From a bacterium (GTDB lineage: Bacteria > Patescibacteriota > Minisyncoccia > UBA6257 > 2-01-FULL-56-20), in the NCBI GenBank assembly GCA_027310625.1, contig DAIDAM010000005.1, positions 1-45,452 on the forward strand: a stretch of DNA of 45,452 nt. The letters run 5' to 3'. The position numbers were made by a program, and so were the translations under genes. Positions 43,788 through 45,452 of the stretch are shown piece by piece. Under the pieces are notes generated by a model. It worked only from the letters and a program-made list of their open reading frames with translations, was not told the origin of the DNA and did no database searches. Position 1 is the first letter of the stretch, and each line of letters starts with the position of its first letter.

Positions 43788-44039
43788 ATGGCTTCGCTTA
43801 AAGAAAATCCGACCTTTTCCGAATACCAAAAAATCGTCAAGGACATCTACGGCGTTTCAAATGACCGGCATTTCTCGACATCCGATATGCTCGCCAACAT
43901 CGAGCGTTTTTTAATGCGCGGATTGAAGGGCATCAGGAAAGGAGACCGCGAAAAAACAAAAACCAACATGATGATTTCGCTGAGTTGGTTTATGTCTTTT
44001 TTGAATCAGCTGCATGTAAATGCCGAAGACGAGGTATAG
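43788..44039 (+). CDS. MazG-like NTP pyrophosphatase family, 5' part before an in-frame TAG
   Basis: About 83 residues from MASLKENPTFSEYQKIVKDI; an upstream extension to 43644 is open but unlike the family. It is helical (LANIERFLMRGLKGIRKGDR, MMISLSWFMSFLNQLHVN) and ends EDEV at TAG 44037-44039. The same frame continues at once with KRFPYLCSYCGARPCVC, and related proteins read D/E-x-V-W-K/N-RFP-x-x-C-x-Y-C here, so the TAG probably replaces a TGG tryptophan codon. The two parts make one protein of about 228 residues. Confidence 0.7.
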   Translation: MASLKENPTFSEYQKIVKDIYGVSNDRHFSTSDMLANIERFLMRGLKGIRKGDREKTKTNMMISLSWFMSFLNQLHVNAEDEV

Positions 44040-44054
44040 AAGAGATTTCCCTAT

Positions 44055-44474
44055 TTGTGTTCTTACTGCGGAGCGCGCCCTTGCGTCTGCAAAGAAAATA
44101 AAATTGGTAAGCGGCAAAACATCGTCCCCGACGAAACTCGCCGGCCGAAAACGATTGCCGATTTCCAGAAAATGTTTGAGGAAATTTATCCTTCCTCAAG
44201 GCGCACGCTGGAGCATGCCGGGTTACACCTTGCCGAAGAAATGGGCGAACTCTCAGAAAAAATTCTCGCTTACCGCGGCGCAAGAGACAGCGTGAACTTC
44301 GACCAGGTGAAAGCGGAAGCGGCCGATTTAATCTCCTGTTTTTTCGGTGTGTTCAATTCTTCGGGCATCGACGCCGCAAAAGAAATATCCGCGCATTTTT
44401 CAAACAATTGTCACGAATGTCACAAAATGCCCTGCGAGTGCAGTTTCGAAAAAATTTTGAGTTATAAATCCTAA
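44055..44474 (+). CDS. MazG-like NTP pyrophosphatase family, 3' part after an in-frame TAG
   Basis: In the same frame as the preceding part. A first zinc-type Cys cluster (CSYCGARPCVC), the pyrophosphatase helices HLAEEMGELSEKILAYRG (EExxE) and AEAADLISCFFGVFN (ExxD), and a second Cys cluster (CHECHKMPCEC). EExxE plus ExxD bind Mg in MazG-like enzymes. The ATG at 44055 lies four codons downstream of natural sequence (RFPYL), so re-initiation would give a truncated but catalytically complete domain. Confidence 0.75.
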   Translation: MCSYCGARPCVCKENKIGKRQNIVPDETRRPKTIADFQKMFEEIYPSSRRTLEHAGLHLAEEMGELSEKILAYRGARDSVNFDQVKAEAADLISCFFGVFNSSGIDAAKEISAHFSNNCHECHKMPCECSFEKILSYKS

Positions 44475-44477
44475 ATT

Positions 44478-45452
44478 TCAAACGCGCAGACCTGCAGAGC
44501 GGCGCGGGAAGCGAGACACGGAATACGATTCCACCTCGCTTAATTTGAGCGGCGTTGTGACGTTGCCAGTGCGGACGTAAAAGTGTTCCTCGCCCTCGGA
44601 ACGAAGGTATATTGGTCTTGAACTCGCAAGCACCTGAATTACGCAGACATCGCGGTCATCAACTGATTGAAACCTGAGGCGTATCAAGCCCCTGAACTCG
44701 GGGCCGATCATTCTGTTGAAAATCTGCGTGAAGTGATTTTCGAAGCCGTCGCTGTCTTTCCTGTTCAGCGTTTGATAATCGTTTTCCAGTCCGATAACTT
44801 CCCTGCCGTTCGCCTCGCCGGACGAAAGTCGGGGCAGGTCGCCGACGCCGATGATAAGATGACCGCCGTTCGAATTCATGAAAGCGGCAATCGTTTTCAT
44901 CGTCGCCTTTTCAAGGTCTTTATTTATTCCGCCGTTCCGCTCGTCAAAGCGGAGCGTCGCCTTGAATTCCAGACGTTCGTGTTCGCTTTCCGAAATCAAA
45001 TCGAAAACTTCCGGTTCTTCGCCGAAATGCCGGCTTTGAGGGTCGGCAAAATTCTGCAATATCCTCAACTGCTTTTCGGGGCGGGAAATATCCGCAAGAA
45101 CAAGGGAATTGTAATTGGAGTTCTCCACGCGGACCGAGCCGTAATGAAGAAGTTTTCCGAGCGGGCCCGAAGAAACGGTGAGAGCGGCGGACTTATCAAG
45201 CGGCACCGTTCTCTCTTTTTTGAAAAAAACTCCCGAGCGGTGCGAAATGTGTCCGGGGCGGATGACGTACGACTCGTAATACCAGCGCACGAAAGCGTAA
45301 ATCGTTATAAAAAATTGCGCGCCGGAGAGAACAAGAATTTTAAGCGTTTGATAGGAAAGCAAACTTGGCAAGAGAAAAAGTTGCGTGTAAAGCTGATATT
45401 TGAAATTTCCGAGCGTTGCAAGAAGGTAGTAGGCCACAAACGCCGCAAGTTC
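44478..45452 (-). CDS. bPH-like membrane protein with Schlafen AlbA_2 domain, N-terminus beyond the window
   Basis: The frame is open to the window edge, so the start is not seen; the GTG at 45437 is not convincing. The visible part begins with hydrophobic segments (LYTQLFLLPSLLSY, LKILVLSGAQFFITIYAFV), then a bacterial PH-like region (ESYVIRPGHISHRSGVFFKK, TVPLDKSAALTVSSG) and an AlbA_2-type domain: ESEHERLEFKATLRFDE, KTIAAFMNSNGGHLIIGVGD and VIQVLASSRPIYLRSEG. AlbA_2 domains are thought to bind nucleic acid; the membrane-tethered fusion suggests a sensor or anchor role. Convergent with the MazG-like gene, three bases apart. Confidence 0.85.
   Translation of the reverse strand, partial: ELAAFVAYYLLATLGNFKYQLYTQLFLLPSLLSYQTLKILVLSGAQFFITIYAFVRWYYESYVIRPGHISHRSGVFFKKERTVPLDKSAALTVSSGPLGKLLHYGSVRVENSNYNSLVLADISRPEKQLRILQNFADPQSRHFGEEPEVFDLISESEHERLEFKATLRFDERNGGINKDLEKATMKTIAAFMNSNGGHLIIGVGDLPRLSSGEANGREVIGLENDYQTLNRKDSDGFENHFTQIFNRMIGPEFRGLIRLRFQSVDDRDVCVIQVLASSRPIYLRSEGEEHFYVRTGNVTTPLKLSEVESYSVSRFPRRSAGLRV

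Noticed and set aside
44037-44039. Pyrrolysine or a reassigned genetic code to explain the in-frame TAG
   Set aside because: Only one case is seen, TAG and TGA end other genes normally, and RF1 is present; a point mutation or error is simpler.
1-45452. tRNA genes in the spacers
   Set aside because: No cloverleaf with GGTTCGAATCC-type T-arm and anticodon stem could be recognised by eye; a tRNA scan was not possible.

Overview
The window is a gene-dense segment (about 45 kb, moderate GC) from a member of the Candidate Phyla Radiation (Patescibacteria), most likely a Parcubacteria-like lineage. The evidence is a 16S rRNA gene interrupted by three self-splicing-type introns, short versions of universal enzymes (DnaX without tau domains, compact AspRS and ProRS), the CPR-typical Cys-rich zinc-ribbon protein and HerA/VirD4-like ATPase, and the absence of amino-acid or nucleotide biosynthesis genes. 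The standard code is used (TGA is a stop). No tRNA gene or CRISPR array was recognised.

Layout. 1-4276 (minus strand): 3'-truncated 16S rRNA gene with three group I introns (two carry LAGLIDADG endonucleases, the third is ORF-less and full of repeats), a long rRNA leader, and a promoter whose -35 box overlaps that of the divergent rpmE promoter. 4307-5860: rpmE and prfA, each followed (and rpmE also preceded) by a detached, diverged second copy of its own terminus, separated by palindromes. 5877-10860: two nucleotide-hygiene enzymes, a DUF5680-like protein, ndk, aspS, mgtC and an AAG-type DNA glycosylase. 11158-12205: a lysozyme-like protein and RNase P RNA. 12294-18261: RNase H, a DEDDh exonuclease, an ArsR regulator between two palindromes, pgk, an FAD-linked oxidase and a membrane protein with a nuclease-like domain. 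18270-25701: the HerA/VirD4-like ATPase, the zinc-ribbon protein, a frameshifted GT39-like membrane protein with four heptamer tracts, an M15 peptidase and L21. 25807-38751: galT-like gene, the cell-shape cluster mreB-mreC-mreD-mrdA, proS, mraY, a motif-degenerate S11 carboxypeptidase homologue, scpB-scpA, and a GH-like secreted protein. 39015-45452: a resolvase-like protein, dnaX, an FMN split-barrel protein, a NUDIX enzyme, a VanY-like protein with an altered Zn ligand, a VOC protein, an amber-interrupted MazG-like gene and a bPH-AlbA protein.

The peptidoglycan genes (mreBCD, mrdA, mraY, two M15 proteins, the S11 homologue, a lysozyme-like protein) indicate an elongating walled cell; the rest is mostly translation, DNA metabolism and house-cleaning.

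The most unusual signal is a pervasive set of short repeat families that invade every class of locus: (i) degenerate tandem repeats with a strict 7-nt period at about 15 places, some inside genes; (ii) inverted elements built from 10-nt words; (iii) a GCACATAA/TTATGTGC hairpin found here only in RNA loci; (iv) perfect palindromes of the CTATG-n6-CATAG and other types; and (v) GC-rich hairpins inserted in-frame into coding genes. Together with the terminus-substitution structures at rpmE and prfA they suggest active, endonuclease- or repair-driven sequence insertion that preserves gene function.
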